This document shows positions 1 through 10,777 of a stretch of DNA of 64,000 bases, one piece after another (positions within the stretch are counted from its first letter, which is position 1; every line of letters begins with the position of its first letter). Below the pieces are notes generated by a model. That model did not search any database and was not told the DNA's origin. It saw only the letters and a program-made list of their open reading frames with translations. This DNA comes from Cubamyces lactineus (Eukaryota > Basidiomycota > Agaricomycetes > Polyporales > Polyporaceae): NCBI GenBank assembly GCA_022376465.1, contig JACDTU010000023.1, positions 186,001 to 250,000 on the forward strand. The letters run 5' to 3'. Position numbers and translations under genes: made by a program.

Positions 1-640
1 GGGGCAGCGTCGGCGCGCGCGCGCCGGGTGCGGATGCGGCCATCGGTGTCAGGTAGCTCGGGGCTGGGATAGGCGCGGGCGCGGGACCGGGGGCGACCAT
101 GCTGCAGCGCGCAGAGGAGTGCGGCGAGTCGGGGAGGATCGATGGAGAGCGTGGCATGTAGTCGTCGTTGGAGATGCCGCGCTCGGAGAAAGCACGGCGG
201 CGGGCGCGGAGGCGCAAGAGGAAGAAGACCAGGAGGCCAATGACGATCAGGCCTCCGATGGCTCCGCCGATGATCCCGCCCATCATCGCAGGGTCGGTCT
301 GCTTCCTGTTGAACGGTCAGAGGCTTGGCGACAGAATATGGAGCTCCAGTGTTACTCACTGAGAGATCGCGCAGGCATGGGTCACGGTAGGGAACGAAGT
401 CGACGTCGAGGTGAAGACTCGTGTGCTCGTCGTCGGCTCGAAGGATGTGAATGTTCTCCCGCCATCCGGGAACGTCGTAACGGGGGTGCTGAAGGTTGCA
501 ATGTCCGCGACGGTGGTCACCACCTCCGAAGGTGTAGTTCAGCTGCGTCATTGACAAACACGAGTGCCAGAGCAAGCCGAAGATCCAAGGCAGACAACAG
601 AGACTTAGACATAGCGGGCACGGAGCTCAGAACGGGTGTG
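1..640 (-). CDS. Single-pass membrane protein, duplicated copy (partial, runs off left edge)
   Basis: This is the left copy of the gene at 58560-59640, near-identical over about 705 bp with only scattered substitutions and no frame-breaking indel seen. The reading frame at positions 1-300 encodes a glycine/isoleucine/leucine-rich transmembrane segment (MMGGIIGGAIGGLIVIGL...) followed by an Arg-rich cytoplasmic stop-transfer (RARRRAFSERG). A Ser/Thr-rich ectodomain exon lies at about 380-540, and an intron with donor GTGAGT lies between them. The C-terminal cytoplasmic tail is beyond the left edge. Unlike the right copy, its upstream sequence beyond 705 looks like a native pyrimidine-rich promoter/5' UTR (read on minus). 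No enzymatic domain is recognised. A cell-surface or sensor-like protein is inference only. Confidence 0.55.
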
Positions 641-1006
641 GCAGCTATATCAAGGGGCAAGGGGAACTGGGACTCGGGGAACCAGGCCTCCTCCCGAGAA
701 TACTAGAGGGCAGGAGTACGCAGTGAGACCACTGTCAGAGAGCTTCCAGCCAAGAGAGCAAGGCCGATGGGCAGGCAGCAGAGGAGACGTACATGAGAAC
801 GAGGAGTGTGAAAAGAAGGCTACTCTGAGGCAGAGCGAGAGAGATGATGATTGAGAATCAGAACACATGCAGGTTACAGCAAGTCCCCGACCATCTGCAC
901 GCGTCGACCTACATCTATCCACGAGAGAGAGAGAGGCTATCTCTGGGTGAGACCAGTCATACACAGGCGTATTATGCCAAACACAACCACACACCATGTC
1001 AACTAT
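641..1006. promoter_or_regulatory. Upstream region of the left membrane-protein gene
   Basis: No convincing gene is seen. Read on minus, 720-850 is pyrimidine-rich (CTCTCTCTCGCTCTGCC-like), which fits a fungal promoter or 5' UTR for the gene to its left. Homology to the 59.7 kb copy stops at about 705, so this stretch is unique in the window. Confidence 0.3.
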
Positions 1007-1149
1007 TTCAGTAGTGGGGTTGCAACTCCCCCGTCTATTAGACGGTGAGGGGTTGCGACCGGATGCAAGTTCAAATTTTCAAAGCCAAAGAGGACCTGCC
1101 ATGCGCACGCATATGACTGCCGCTGCGGTCCAATAAGTTGAGCAAAAGA

Positions 1150-1222
1150 GCCAAACTCGGGGTCGAACCCCAAGCGCAAACAAGTTGTAGAGGCAGCCAT
1201 ACCACTGAACTACATGAGCTTC
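1150..1222 (-). other. tRNA-like module (SINE head or tRNA pseudogene)
   Basis: Read on minus, an A-box-like TAGTTCAGTGG (1202-1212) lies about 40 nt upstream of a B-box-like GGGGTTCGACCCC (1159-1172). A six-pair acceptor-like helix (AAGCTC with GAGTTT) can be drawn, but the D stem does not pair and the T arm is one base short, so this is not an intact tRNA. It is best read as a Pol III promoter of tRNA origin. Confidence 0.3.
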
Positions 1223-1774
1223 ATATTGCACTGATTACACTGTAATATAGTACGTGCCTCGTATGTTCCTTCCCTATGTACTGAGACGACTGTGTACGGG
1301 TTGCAACTACGGCGTTGCAATAATCAGGAGGGAACATCCCACGCTCGTGAGGTCCACGGAGAGAACTAGATACATGAGGGGCAAGCCTTACCGTGGTACG
1401 CATCGACCTTCTTGGGGTCCCCATCTTTGATCACCTCCCGTCACCATCGCGTTTCGTCCCCAACCTCGCGTGCCCTCTATGGAATTGACTCCAATGTCGC
1501 GCGCCCTTGTGTACGCTCAACTACCACCTCGTCCCACGCCCCGTAACCTAGTAGCTGTCTCTTTCACTGTTCTCGTCGCGTGTCCATCGCGTTTTGTTCC
1601 GAAATTGCGCGCTTTCCGTACCTTCGACTATTATCTCGTGGGTGTACTCTATGATCGGTCATACCGGCGGGGGTTTTGATTACTGGTAAGTCTTGCTCTA
1701 ACCTGCTCTAACACATCGTCCGAGATCCATAGCAATGCGAATACGTATATATGGTTGCACTACACGAATACCTG

Positions 1775-1850
1775 TAACCAAAGGTGGTGCAGCGGTATCG
1801 CTGGCCACCTCGCATGTACTATGCTCGGGGTTCGACTCTGAGCGGAGCCG
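1775..1850 (+). other. Second tRNA-like module
   Basis: The A-box-like TGGTGCAGCGG near 1787 and the B-box-like GGGGTTCGACTC near 1828-1840 have normal spacing. The anticodon arm is weak (GCA/TGC with a 7-nt loop) and no acceptor helix is visible. It lies in opposite orientation to the module at 1150-1222 inside the same inverted-repeat element. It is a probable SINE/tRNA relic. Confidence 0.25.
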
Positions 1851-2046
1851 TTTTGTTGAACATGTACTGACTTGCGTTCACAGTAACCGAGCATGCAACC
1901 GTGGGCAGGGTACGTGCAACCGCGGTTGCGACCCCCTCCGTCGGACATGGGCATGCTCGCGGCAGCTCCCCTTTAACGCCGGACTTACATCCGGTCGCAA
2001 CTCCTCGCTGTCTAATAGACGGGAGGGTTGCAACCCAAGTACTGAA

Positions 2047-2777
2047 GTCGCTCCACCATGTTCCGAGGCCTCGCTCTCGTCGTTCCAAGCCAAGTGAGTA
2101 TTATTAATACTTGCCTCAGGCTGACTCGGTACACGACGTCCACTAACACCTCCCTATCGCGTTCCTCATCTAGAAGCCCTCGAAACTATATCGTTGTCCT
2201 GACTCATTCGTTTCCTTGGTCCCCTCAATGGCCATCACCAGGATGAATCACACTTGAAGCCAATGCCATCTAAGAGGACTCCCTTCGTTAGGACGTTGGA
2301 AAGTCAGACGACACGTGCAATGTGTATGTATTCGATCCCACAGTCGCTCGACGCCATCGAGGCGTCGCGGCGTACGCTGTGTTCGCCCGTCATGAGTGGT
2401 GAGCTCTCACAATCGTTGCATAGGTATGTACTGCGTGATCATCCTTTCACACATCCCACGCAAGCCTCTATCAGCACTGGATGGAATTTCAATTACCAGC
2501 TCCTCATACCTCACACCTCCGGACGCATAATCCGTCCTCCCTCACGCCTGTCTGAACATGCACGACACGCCTCGAAGGTGAACATCGGCGCGTTCTTACT
2601 TTGTTACGGTCGCTTCCTGGCAATCACGTCTCGGGTACTTCTGCAGGACCCCTTAGGCGGCGTGATACTTGCAAGCCATTTGGCATGATGCTGCACTGGG
2701 AACCCGCGCGACTCCGAGTTTGACTGTTCCGGCATGCACAAAGGCAGGTATACTCTAGTACTGTATCTGCATATCCG
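2047..2777. other. Intergenic stretch, nothing recognised
   Basis: Short ORFs exist in several frames, but none has domain-like composition, splice signals or a relative elsewhere in the window. Confidence 0.4.
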
Positions 2778-3090
2778 CCGCTAGCATAGCGAGGATGAGC
2801 ATACGCTCCTGGGAGATCCTGGGACAGGCCGGTTCGCGCGCCTGAGGTCTGAGGAGCGCGACGAGCAGGGAAAGCCGCGCGAGACGCAGGCGAACCTCCT
2901 TCATGTGACGCTTCGCCCTAGGGCGCATACCCTCGGTGCAGAGCGCGCGAAATGGGGGACAGTCCCGCTGAGCGGAGATGCCGCGCGACGAGTTCAGCAC
3001 GGACTTTCATGGTCCGGACGTCGAGCGGAGTGAGGTGTGTAAAGTGCGACATCGTCTGTCCGGTCTTCTGCCTTATTTTCATTGCCCAAG
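2778..3090. repeat. Duplicated block, relative of the intron at 53391-53705
   Basis: The block beginning CCGCTAGC(A/G)TAGCGAGG is nearly identical to 53391-53640. Both copies then decay together to about 3090/53705, where gypsy1 integrase sequence begins here. The 53.4 kb copy sits inside an intron of the LEA-like gene. A minus-strand ORF of about 80 codons is preserved in both copies, but there is no independent evidence that it is translated. Confidence 0.6.
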
Positions 3091-4907
3091 TACGCGTGAT
3101 GTTGGATGATCAGGTCTTGTTGCAGGGCTTCGTCGGCCGGTACATAGCATCAGTTCTTGTAGAAGATTAAGCCGTCTCGTTCTTGCCAGTCGGTGAGCGC
3201 ACTTCTGATCGGGGGTGGTCCGTCATGTTGGATGGCGGCGAGTGCATCGCAAAAGAGTCGGTCTTGCGTGGCCAAGTGTCGGAATCTCGGTGATGGTGTT
3301 GAGCCGCCGTGCCAGTTGGGTGTCCACTAGCCGTACGAAGAGGTTGTTGGGTAGCATGGTTCATCTGGTATTGTCATCTTCTGATCCTTGTTGGTGATTG
3401 GGTCGTCGAGATAGCGCATCTGATTGTACCATTGCCGTGCCAGGGGTGTGTACAAGTTGGATGTCAAACTGGGAGAGGAAGAGGGCCCATCGTGCTTGTC
3501 GTCGGTTCAGCTGTTGTGGGTTGCGACAGTAGGTGAGGTTCTTGTGATCAGAGAGGATTGTAACCGGGTGTCCTGATCCTTCAAGGTAGTGTCGCCAGGC
3601 CTTCAGGGCTCGAATGATGTCAAGTAGTTCTTGGTCGTAGATTTCGTATTTCCGTTCCGCTTTGGTGAATCCTTCGGATAGATATGCACATGGGTGTAGG
3701 TCGCCGTTGGCGTCTCGTTGCCGGAGTACTGCTCCTGTAGCCCATTGCGAGGTGTCAGATTCGATGACAAAAGGTTTGCTGATGTCGGGCATTTGCAGTA
3801 TGGGGGCCGTCGTGAATCGTTGCTTCAGCATGTCGAAGGCCTTCTGGCATTCCATTGTCCATTCCCATTTGGCGTCTTTCTTGGTCAGCGCATTGAGTGG
3901 TCGTGTGATCTCCAAAAAATGGTCAATGAATCGTTGGTAGAAGTTGCCAAACCCAAGGAATGATCGAACGTCCTTGACGGTTGTCAGTTCTGGCCAGTCG
4001 AGTATTCCCTTTACCTTGATGGGGTCCATGGAGATCTTGTTCTCGCTGATGATCATTCCAAGGTATTCCACTTCTGGTGCATCAAATATGCACTTCTCCA
4101 GCTTGAGGTAGAGGTCGTGTTCCTTGAGTTGTTCTAGGACCCGTAAGGTCCTTCTTCGGTGTTTGTCCAGGTCTGCTGAAAAGATCAGTATATAGTCCAT
4201 GTAAATCACTAGCCATCCTTCGTTGATCATGTCTGCGAAGATTGCGTTCATCATAGCTTGGAAGGCCAAGGGGGAATTTCGCAGTCCAAAGAACATGACC
4301 ATTGGTTTGTATAACCCCTTGCTGGTTCTGAAAGCGGCCTTCCATTGATCGCCATCCTTGATGCGGACATTGTTGTATCCCGATTGGAGGTCCAGCTTGG
4401 AGAAGATCTTCGCTCCGCACAGCTTGTCGACCAATTCTGATATGAGTGGCAGTGGGTACTTGTTGGGGACGGTTCCTTTGTTGAGGTTTTGATAGTCCTG
4501 GCAGGGTCGTAGCGTTCCGTCTTTCTTGCCGACAAAGAAGAATGGGGATGCCATGGGCGAATTCGAGGGTCAGATATAGCCTTTGCGCAGGTTCTCTCAG
4601 ATGAATTCTTCTTTGGCTTCTAGCTCCTTCAGTGTGAGTTGGTATCGCTTGAAGTCTTTTGGGGTGAAATCTTCCTTAAGTTCGATGGCCAGGTCCCAGG
4701 GTCGCGAAGGTGGGAATCGTTTGGATGCCTTCTTTTCGAAGATGGCCGCATACTCCCGGTACAGTTTGGGGAGCATTTCTTCGAACATCTTCTTCTCTTC
4801 TTGCGCTTGTTGCTGTTGGGCAAGCACCATTGCAGGGTTGACTTTTGCTCAAATCCAGACATTGGCTGTGATTGCAAATTGGAGCCCTTGCGAGGCTCGC
4901 CGGATTC
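3091..4907 (-). pseudogene. Ty3/gypsy pol relic (gypsy1): RT, RNase H, start of integrase
   Basis: Read on minus, this starts in the protease-RT linker (FAITANVW...), passes the RT palm ([29 protein letters not shown]) and RNase H ([36 protein letters not shown]), and ends in an integrase N-terminal region (AALAAIQHDG.., YVPADEAL). The catalytic YMDD box is YMDY (near 4195), a lost aspartate. Nonsense codons interrupt the frame at WI*AKV, EEFI*ENL, GYI*PSN and YKN*CYVP; each is TGA where relatives or the family suggest CGA (Arg). A frame change follows DDNTR near 3360. The 5' half of this element is at 9965-10479 on the other strand. The break at 4907 is a copia insertion with TSD GATTC. Confidence 0.88.
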
Positions 4908-5205
4908 TGTTGAGCTGGGCTTGTTACGCAGTGGAAAGCCCCACTAGCTCACTTACCTGTAGAGCTCTGAATAGAGGCACACGTAGGGATTGAAGGTTAA
5001 GAGCGACTTGTTGTACTGCTCCTACAGAGCAGCCTTATATACATGTACACAGAGGCTATGATGTAATACTGTATAGTACGATGTCATACTATGTAGTACC
5101 TCAGCCACAGTATCCGGAACTTTCTCCAGGAGACTGGTAGCCTCGTGTCCATTCCCGCTTACTAGCCTGCTATTAGTCAGCGCCTAATGCGCGTCTAGTT
5201 CGACA
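4908..5205 (-). repeat. 3' LTR of copia family 1 element 1
   Basis: 298 bp, TG...CA ends, subtype 1, the same subtype as 10480-10777 and 16068-16365. A purine-rich tract (GAGGGGGAG, read on minus) immediately precedes it at 5206-5214. Confidence 0.92.
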
Positions 5206-5264
5206 CTCCCCCTCGCTAAGCACCACGGTAGTGTGCGCGAGCGCGCAGGCTGAATGTAGCGGAT

Positions 5265-8200
5265 TTAGGCCGAGTCATAGAACTCAAGGCCAAGTTGCCC
5301 TCTGAACTTGGTGAACTTGACATGTCCCAGGTTCTTGGTGAAGAGGTCAGCTGGATTATCCGAGCCGTCAACAAAGAACACTTCGACCTGCTTATTCTCG
5401 ATGTACTCTCGAATAGCATGGTAGCGAATGTCGATGTGTTTCGACCGGCTCTCAGTCACAGGGTTCGAGCTCATAAAGAGCGATCCCTGGCTGTCTCCCG
5501 CAATTGGGATGGGAGCTAGCTCGTAGCCGATCTCGCTCATAAGGTTGCGGATCCAGACTACTTGGCGAGAACAATCGCTGATTGCCATGTACTCGGCTTC
5601 AGTTGACGAGTGTGCAACTGTCTTCTGAGCACGAGATTGCCAGCTGAAAATCCCTCCAGCCAACTTCAGGAAATATCCTGTTTGTGACCGTCGAGTGAAT
5701 GGGTCAGACCCCCAATCAGAGTCTGTACATGCGCACAGGCCGAGACCGCTAGCACCATCGTAGACCAAAGAGTAAGACCTGGTCCCAAGAAGATAGCGAC
5801 AGATATACAGCGCTTTAGTGAGGTGCTCTTGCGAAGGGTTCGCAGCAAACTGTGATAGTTTGGTCACGGCAAAAGCAATGTCAGGTCGAGTGCCTAGCAT
5901 GATATACAGTAAGGACCCAATGACGGTTTGGAACCTGGAGCGGAGAATGGGATCCACTGGTTGACTATTCGGCTCTGGGTGATACCCTGCCGGCAGTGGA
6001 GTAGGCGCAGGCTTCGCGTTTTGCATACCGCATCGCAGAAGCACTTTCTCCAGGTAGGCGCACTGATCAATATGGATCGTTCGACCTCTACGCTGGATGC
6101 GCATACGCAGGAATTCCTTGACTTCGCCAAGGTCTCTGCATTCCCACTTCTCCATGAACTTGGCCTTCATCTTATTGACGAGTGCCTTGTTCCGTCCACA
6201 GAAGAGGGCGTCATCGACATACACAATGACGATGACCATGCCGCCGTTCTCGTCCCTAAAGACGAAGATACCGGCATCAGAGACTAAGCGTTTGAAGCCT
6301 AGCTCTTTCATGGACTCATTCAGGGTGCGCCACCATGCAAGACCTGCTTGCTTAAGTCCATATAGAGCACGTAGTAGTCGGAGGACTTTGTGCTCCTGGC
6401 CTTTGGCTGCAAAGCCTTCGGGTTGTTCCATGTAGATCTCCTCGTCAAGCTTTCCGTAAAGGTAAGCATTACGGACGTCAAGTCCAGTGATGTACCAGTC
6501 TTCAAGTGCTGAGAGTGCAAGCAAAAGCCGCACAGTCTCGAAGCGAACAACTGGTGAGAAGATCTGGTCGTAGTCGACACCTTCGACCTGGGAGAAACCC
6601 TTGGCTACAAGCCTGGCCTTCTTTCGACCGTCAGATTTGACGTCGAATACCCATCGGTTCTTTATGACCTTGCGCCCTTTAGGGCGATCAACCAACTCAA
6701 AGACTTTTCGCTGTCGGAGTGCCTCTAGCTCCTCACGGCAAGCAGCCTTCCATTCCTTCTGCTCAGCCGGTGGTAGGCGAGCGATGTCACGGTAAGTCCA
6801 CTCTCTAACGTTGGACGTATCGGGCAGATTCTCATCAACTGGTGGCACTGCTTTCATGAGCAGATAGTTGATAAGTCCTACTCCCCCTTCCCAGCATAGT
6901 TGTGCCAGGACCAGTTCATCATGCATGGTGTGCAGGGCATCTTCGACCTCGTCTGAAGATTGATCCGAGCCATTATCAGGTGCGCTGCCAGACGCTTCTC
7001 CCGAGGCGGATGGAGCAGGTATGTTGCTTGGAGCGGGTGGTGCAGAACTACTGCCGGGAACAGATTCTGACCGAGACTTGCCAGTGGCGCGGGAGCGACC
7101 CGACTGCTCACCAACAATCTTTTTCCACTCCCCCTGCTTCTCAATCTTTTTGAACTGTTGTACGGGATGCCATGACTCTTCATACACATTGCCTGGGCGA
7201 ACTGGTACTCTCCGCTCACGTGTTGCACGCCTAGGCTTCTGAGGCGTAGGCGGCAATTCCGGTACACGGGGCGGCGGACTAGGAGTGCGCACACGGGGTG
7301 GCATCTCAGGTGCATCGTCATGCTCCTGCTCCTGTCTCCTTTCAAGAGGTTGGTGGGGAGGATGACGTGGCTCATCATCATCATCAGGGCCCGAAGGAAC
7401 GGTTGGTTCAGGGTCAGATGGGTTTTCATCCTCTGGATCATCAATCCGAGAGGTACGACGTCGCTGGTTGGTGGAACATTTAGGGAACATATTCTCGTCG
7501 AACAATGCATGTGCTGACGTGAATATAACGTTGTTGGGTGACCGCATGAACCTAAAGCCATGACCACCGGGGGCGACCCCAATGTACACCATAAGTTCTG
7601 ACTTAGGCGAGAGCTTATTGGTTCGTACTGCAGGCGGTAAGTGCACATAGGCACCACACCCAAACACATGTAAGTGTTTGATAGATGGAGCTTCACCATT
7701 CAACGCCTCATAGGGGGTTCGCCACTTCAAGCGGCGTAAAGGCGTGCGGTTATACACATGAACAGCGTGCTCAATCGCAAATTCCCACCATGATTGTGGT
7801 AGACAGGCGTCAAAGCGCATAGCTTCAGCCTTGTCTGAAAGAGTTCGCATGAGTCGTTCAGCACGGCCATTCTGCTGAGGCTGGTGCGGAACACTCTGGA
7901 GTATCTCTATGCCTTTGTCCTTAAGCAATGCATCAAATGCTTTGGACTTGTACTCTCCTCCACCGTCAGACATCCACTTCTGTACCTTCGTCTTGAATTG
8001 ATTCTCGACGTTGGCAAGGAAGTGTTTTGTCGCTGTGAGCGCAGCATCCTTGGAGCGCAGACACACAGCCCAAGCATACGATGTATGATCATCGAGAAAC
8101 ATGATCGCATACTTGTATTTGTGGTAGGAGTCGACGGGGAATGACTTCAAGTCCGAGTGAATAAGCTCAAAAGGACGAGAAGCGCGTCGAACGGATGGCG

Positions 8201-8550
8201 GGAAGGACCGTAAGGGCATCTTCCCTTCTGCGCATCCACGGCATAGAGGTTCCTCCTTAGGGAACTCAATGGTAGGGAAATCTGCAGTGTGTTCCCTTGC
8301 ATGCCTTAGTACATCCTTGGAAGGATGTCCCAAGCGACGGTGCATGGTCTGGTAATCAAGGTTACAGACCGTTGGAAAGATATACAACGCATCCCTCGCG
8401 TGAAGCGACTTGACACAGTAGACAGTGTCATTGGGAGTGCGTGGATGAAAAACCAGGAATGGCTTTCCTGATCTTTGCAAGATGCTGACTCTCTCAGCAT
8501 TTCCGCTCACTCGCATTCCTTTCTGAAGGAATTCTCCCATAGAAAGAAGG
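5265..8550 (-). pseudogene. Copia family 1 pol portion (integrase, RT, RNase H), detached from gag
   Basis: About 1,090 codons remain open and near-identical to copy A at 11092-16008. They include the integrase zinc site (MHRRLGHPS...CRGCAEG), integrase DDE residues (HSDLK, SDGGGEY, NGRAERL), RT with YVDDALF and RNase H (TDSDWGSD, SSTEAEYM). Relative to copy A, an 829-bp deletion at about 8550 (junction in the microhomology CCGC) removes the end of gag and the aspartic protease (DSGA) and shifts the frame. The pol frame therefore has no protease and no start in gag. The domains look intact but no functional polyprotein is predicted. Confidence 0.88.
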
Positions 8551-9352
8551 CGGTGGAAGCAAGGTGGGCGTGGTCATGGTCTGAAGACTTCTGACCCTTA
8601 CGCTTCCCTCGCCGAGCTTTGCCCTTGCCCTTCTGCTGCTGCTGCTGCGAGTCACCGTTGCAGTGTTGCTGCTGCTGCTGCTTGAAGGCAGGATCTTTGC
8701 CCTTGCGCTTGACAGCGCTGAGCTTCTTTGCCTCGCCAACTTTGCGGTTACCCTTTGTCACCGACGCTTCCCAGGAAGCCACAAGTGCTTCCCGAGCATC
8801 AGAAGTGGTCAGGTCCGCTAGCTCATTGTCGTTAAGACAGAGCTGAATTGCGATCTCATACCGCGGCGGCGCTGCGTCCAAGATCATCAAGGCATGCAGG
8901 TTCATAGGGATGTTAATCCCCGCACCGCTCAGTTAGTCAAGGTTCCCTTGGATCTTAGCGATCGCAGGGCCGGGATGCTCATTCGACGGGATGCGCACAC
9001 TGGTGGCGGCCTTATAGAAACTATAGGCACCCATCGACGAGGTAGTCCCGTAGAGGCTCTTAAGGGCGCTCCACAGCTCCTTGGGAGTCGCCTTGTCTTT
9101 CACAAGGCTACTCACCTCAGGGCTGAGCCGGAGGCGAATACAGCCCATCGCCTTCATCATCATCTGATTCCAGGCGACGACTTCGCTCCGGTTTCTACCG
9201 TCTTCCTCAAGGGTAGGGGCAGCGATGCCCTCAGGAGGCTCAACGACGAGCCAAACCTCCTGCTGCTGAAGGTAAGCCTTCATCAGGTCGACCCACTGAG
9301 GGTAGTTCGAACCGTCAAGGACAGGAACGAGCTGAGTGAGCGAGTTGGAGAT
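8551..9352 (-). pseudogene. Copia family 1 gag, inactivated
   Basis: This is homologous to the first ~270 codons of copy A (VPVLDGSNYPQWVDLMKAYL..., Q-rich and K/R-rich tail). The start codon is ATC (9350-9352) where copy A has ATG. A TAA replaces CAA in the segment KIQGNLDQ near 8936. The end is truncated by the 829-bp deletion. This copy cannot make gag. Confidence 0.85.
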
Positions 9353-9666
9353 GGTGGTGTTGAGGGAGTCTGTAGAGACAGAATGTCAGCATTTGTCCAT
9401 GCGCACAACAAGGCAGCCATGACGGCGCCAAGGGCAGCAATGCTGAACACTCCCTAAGCTCTAGCGGCATAGGTGCAGCCTACATGGCGCACACTTAGGG
9501 CCGCAACGTCTAGCCCCACTAGGGCGATGTCCAGGTATTGCTGGGTGCACAAAAGCAAGGCCTTGCCAGGCACAAGCTTTGGCATCAACCAGCTGAGCTG
9601 AGCTGGGAGCATCAGGATCGCAGCCTTGCCAGGCGCAGATCCGAGCATCAACCAGGGCTCATAACC

Positions 9667-9964
9667 TGTTGAGCAGGGCTTGTTACGCAGTGGAAAGCCC
9701 CACTAGCTCACTTACCTGTAGAGCTCTGAATAGAGGCACACGTAGGGATTGAAGGTTAAGAGCGACTTGTTGTACTGCTCCTACAGAGCAGCCTTATATA
9801 CATGTACACGGAGGCTATGATGTAATACTGTATAGTACGATGTCATACTACGTAGTACCTCAGCCACAGTATCCGGAACTTTCTCCAGGAGACTGGTAGC
9901 CTCGTGTCCATTCCCGCTTACTAGCCTGCTATTAGTCAGCGCCTAATGCGCGTCTAGTTCAACA
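9667..9964 (-). repeat. 5' LTR of copia family 1 element 1
   Basis: 298 bp, subtype 2, matching 21656-21953 rather than its own 3' LTR. A TATATAA motif lies about 170 nt into the LTR. The end is followed on minus by GGTTATGAGCCCTGG, the primer-binding site. Confidence 0.9.
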
Positions 9965-10479
9965 TCAAAGCCGGGCACCACCGACACATTGTGCAGTTCC
10001 TAATCACGTCGCTTGGGAAGGAACCAATCATCCTGGGCCTGCCGTGGTTACAGCGCGTCAACGCCAACATCGACTTCATGAAAGGGACCCTCAATATCGA
10101 CCCCACTCGGGTGAACCAAACGATTGTGGAACATCTGCGCGCAATGTGGTTCCCAGACCAAGACCCCTTCACCGGAAGACCCAGGCCCATTGAAGAAGAA
10201 CCAGACAAAGGAACAAACGAAGACGCCACCACGGAAGCACCAACCAAGGAACCAATCTTTGAGAACATTGAACAAGTCACGCTCTCCGATGTGCACCCGG
10301 AAGAAGAACGCGATAATCAAGACCTGCTGATAGCCTATCTCCATGGAGAACACGAAGCTATGATGGCACTGCACACAATAGAATGGCATGGAGATACGCC
10401 TCGACCTGGACCTCCCCTTACCACAGAACACGACTACGAACCCACAAAGATTGGACCTGGACCTACCATTGGAAGAATC
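9965..10479 (+). pseudogene. Ty3/gypsy protease-to-RT linker (gypsy1, inverted half)
   Basis: The open frame encodes the retropepsin C-terminal half (FLITSLGKEPIILGLPWLQR, NANIDFMKGTLNI) and the acidic linker (DPFTGRPRPIEEEP ... GPGPTIGRI). The sequence ends in GAATC exactly where the copia LTR begins. Joined in frame to 4907 on minus (also GAATC), it gives GRIRRASQGLQFA, which aligns with GQIQRAPTGIHFA in the related copy near 36090. It is therefore the missing half of the relic at 3091-4907, now in opposite orientation. gag and the catalytic protease aspartate are absent. Confidence 0.88.
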
Positions 10480-10777
10480 TGTCGAACTAGACGCGCATTA
10501 GGCGCTGACTAATAGCAGGCTAGTAAGCGGGAATGGACACGAGGCTACCAGTCTCCTGGAGAAAGTTCCGGATACTGTGGCTGAGGTACTACATAGTATG
10601 ACATCGTACTATACAGTATTACATCATAGCCTCTGTGTACATGTATATAAGGCTGCTCTGTAGGAGCAGTACAACAAGTCGCTCTTAACCTTCAATCCCT
10701 ACGTGTGCCTCTATTCAGAGCTCTACAGGTAAGTGAGCTAGTGGGGCTTTCCACTGCGTAACAAGCCCAGCTCAACA
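10480..10777 (+). repeat. 5' LTR of copia copy A (promoter)
   Basis: 298 bp, TGTCGAAC...CTCAACA. TATATAA at 10644-10650 is the likely core promoter. A strong 5' splice site CAG/GTAAGT lies at 10726-10734, near the LTR 3' end. U3 contains short palindromes around TAGTATGACATCGTACTA. Confidence 0.92.

Larger units (their letters stand above)
1007..2046. mobile_element. Non-autonomous element with ~60 bp terminal inverted repeats
   Basis: Positions about 1007-1070 (TTCAGTA..GGGTTGCAACTCCC...GACCGGATGCAAG) reappear as the reverse complement at about 1983-2046. Each arm carries an internal palindrome around CCGTCTATTAGACGG, and a partial third copy (GCAACCGCGGTTGCGACC) sits near 1917-1947. The roughly 1,040 bp between the outer ends has no credible protein ORF but holds two tRNA-like promoter modules on opposite strands. 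I see no clear target-site duplication. It could be a MITE or a composite SINE pair trapped between inverted repeats. Confidence 0.5.
4908..9964 (-). mobile_element. Ty1/copia retrotransposon family 1, element 1 (minus, defective)
   Basis: The element is flanked by 298-bp LTRs (4908-5205 = 3' LTR; 9667-9964 = 5' LTR), each starting TGT and ending ACA on its own strand. The two LTRs belong to different subtypes. The 3' LTR has TGTCGAAC, ACATAGTA and GCCCAGCTC. The 5' LTR has TGTTGAAC, ACGTAGTA and GCCCTGCTC. The left flank is GATTC and the right flank TCAAA, so there is no matching target-site duplication. This fits an element recombined with the inverted copies at 10480-21953. The primer-binding site is at 9652-9666. 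Confidence 0.93.

Noticed and set aside
119..706. 195-codon plus ORF opposite the left membrane-protein gene (and its 320-codon relative at 58797-59759)
   Set aside because: Antisense to a gene with signal peptide, TM helix and splice sites. Arg/Glu/Gly-rich shadow.
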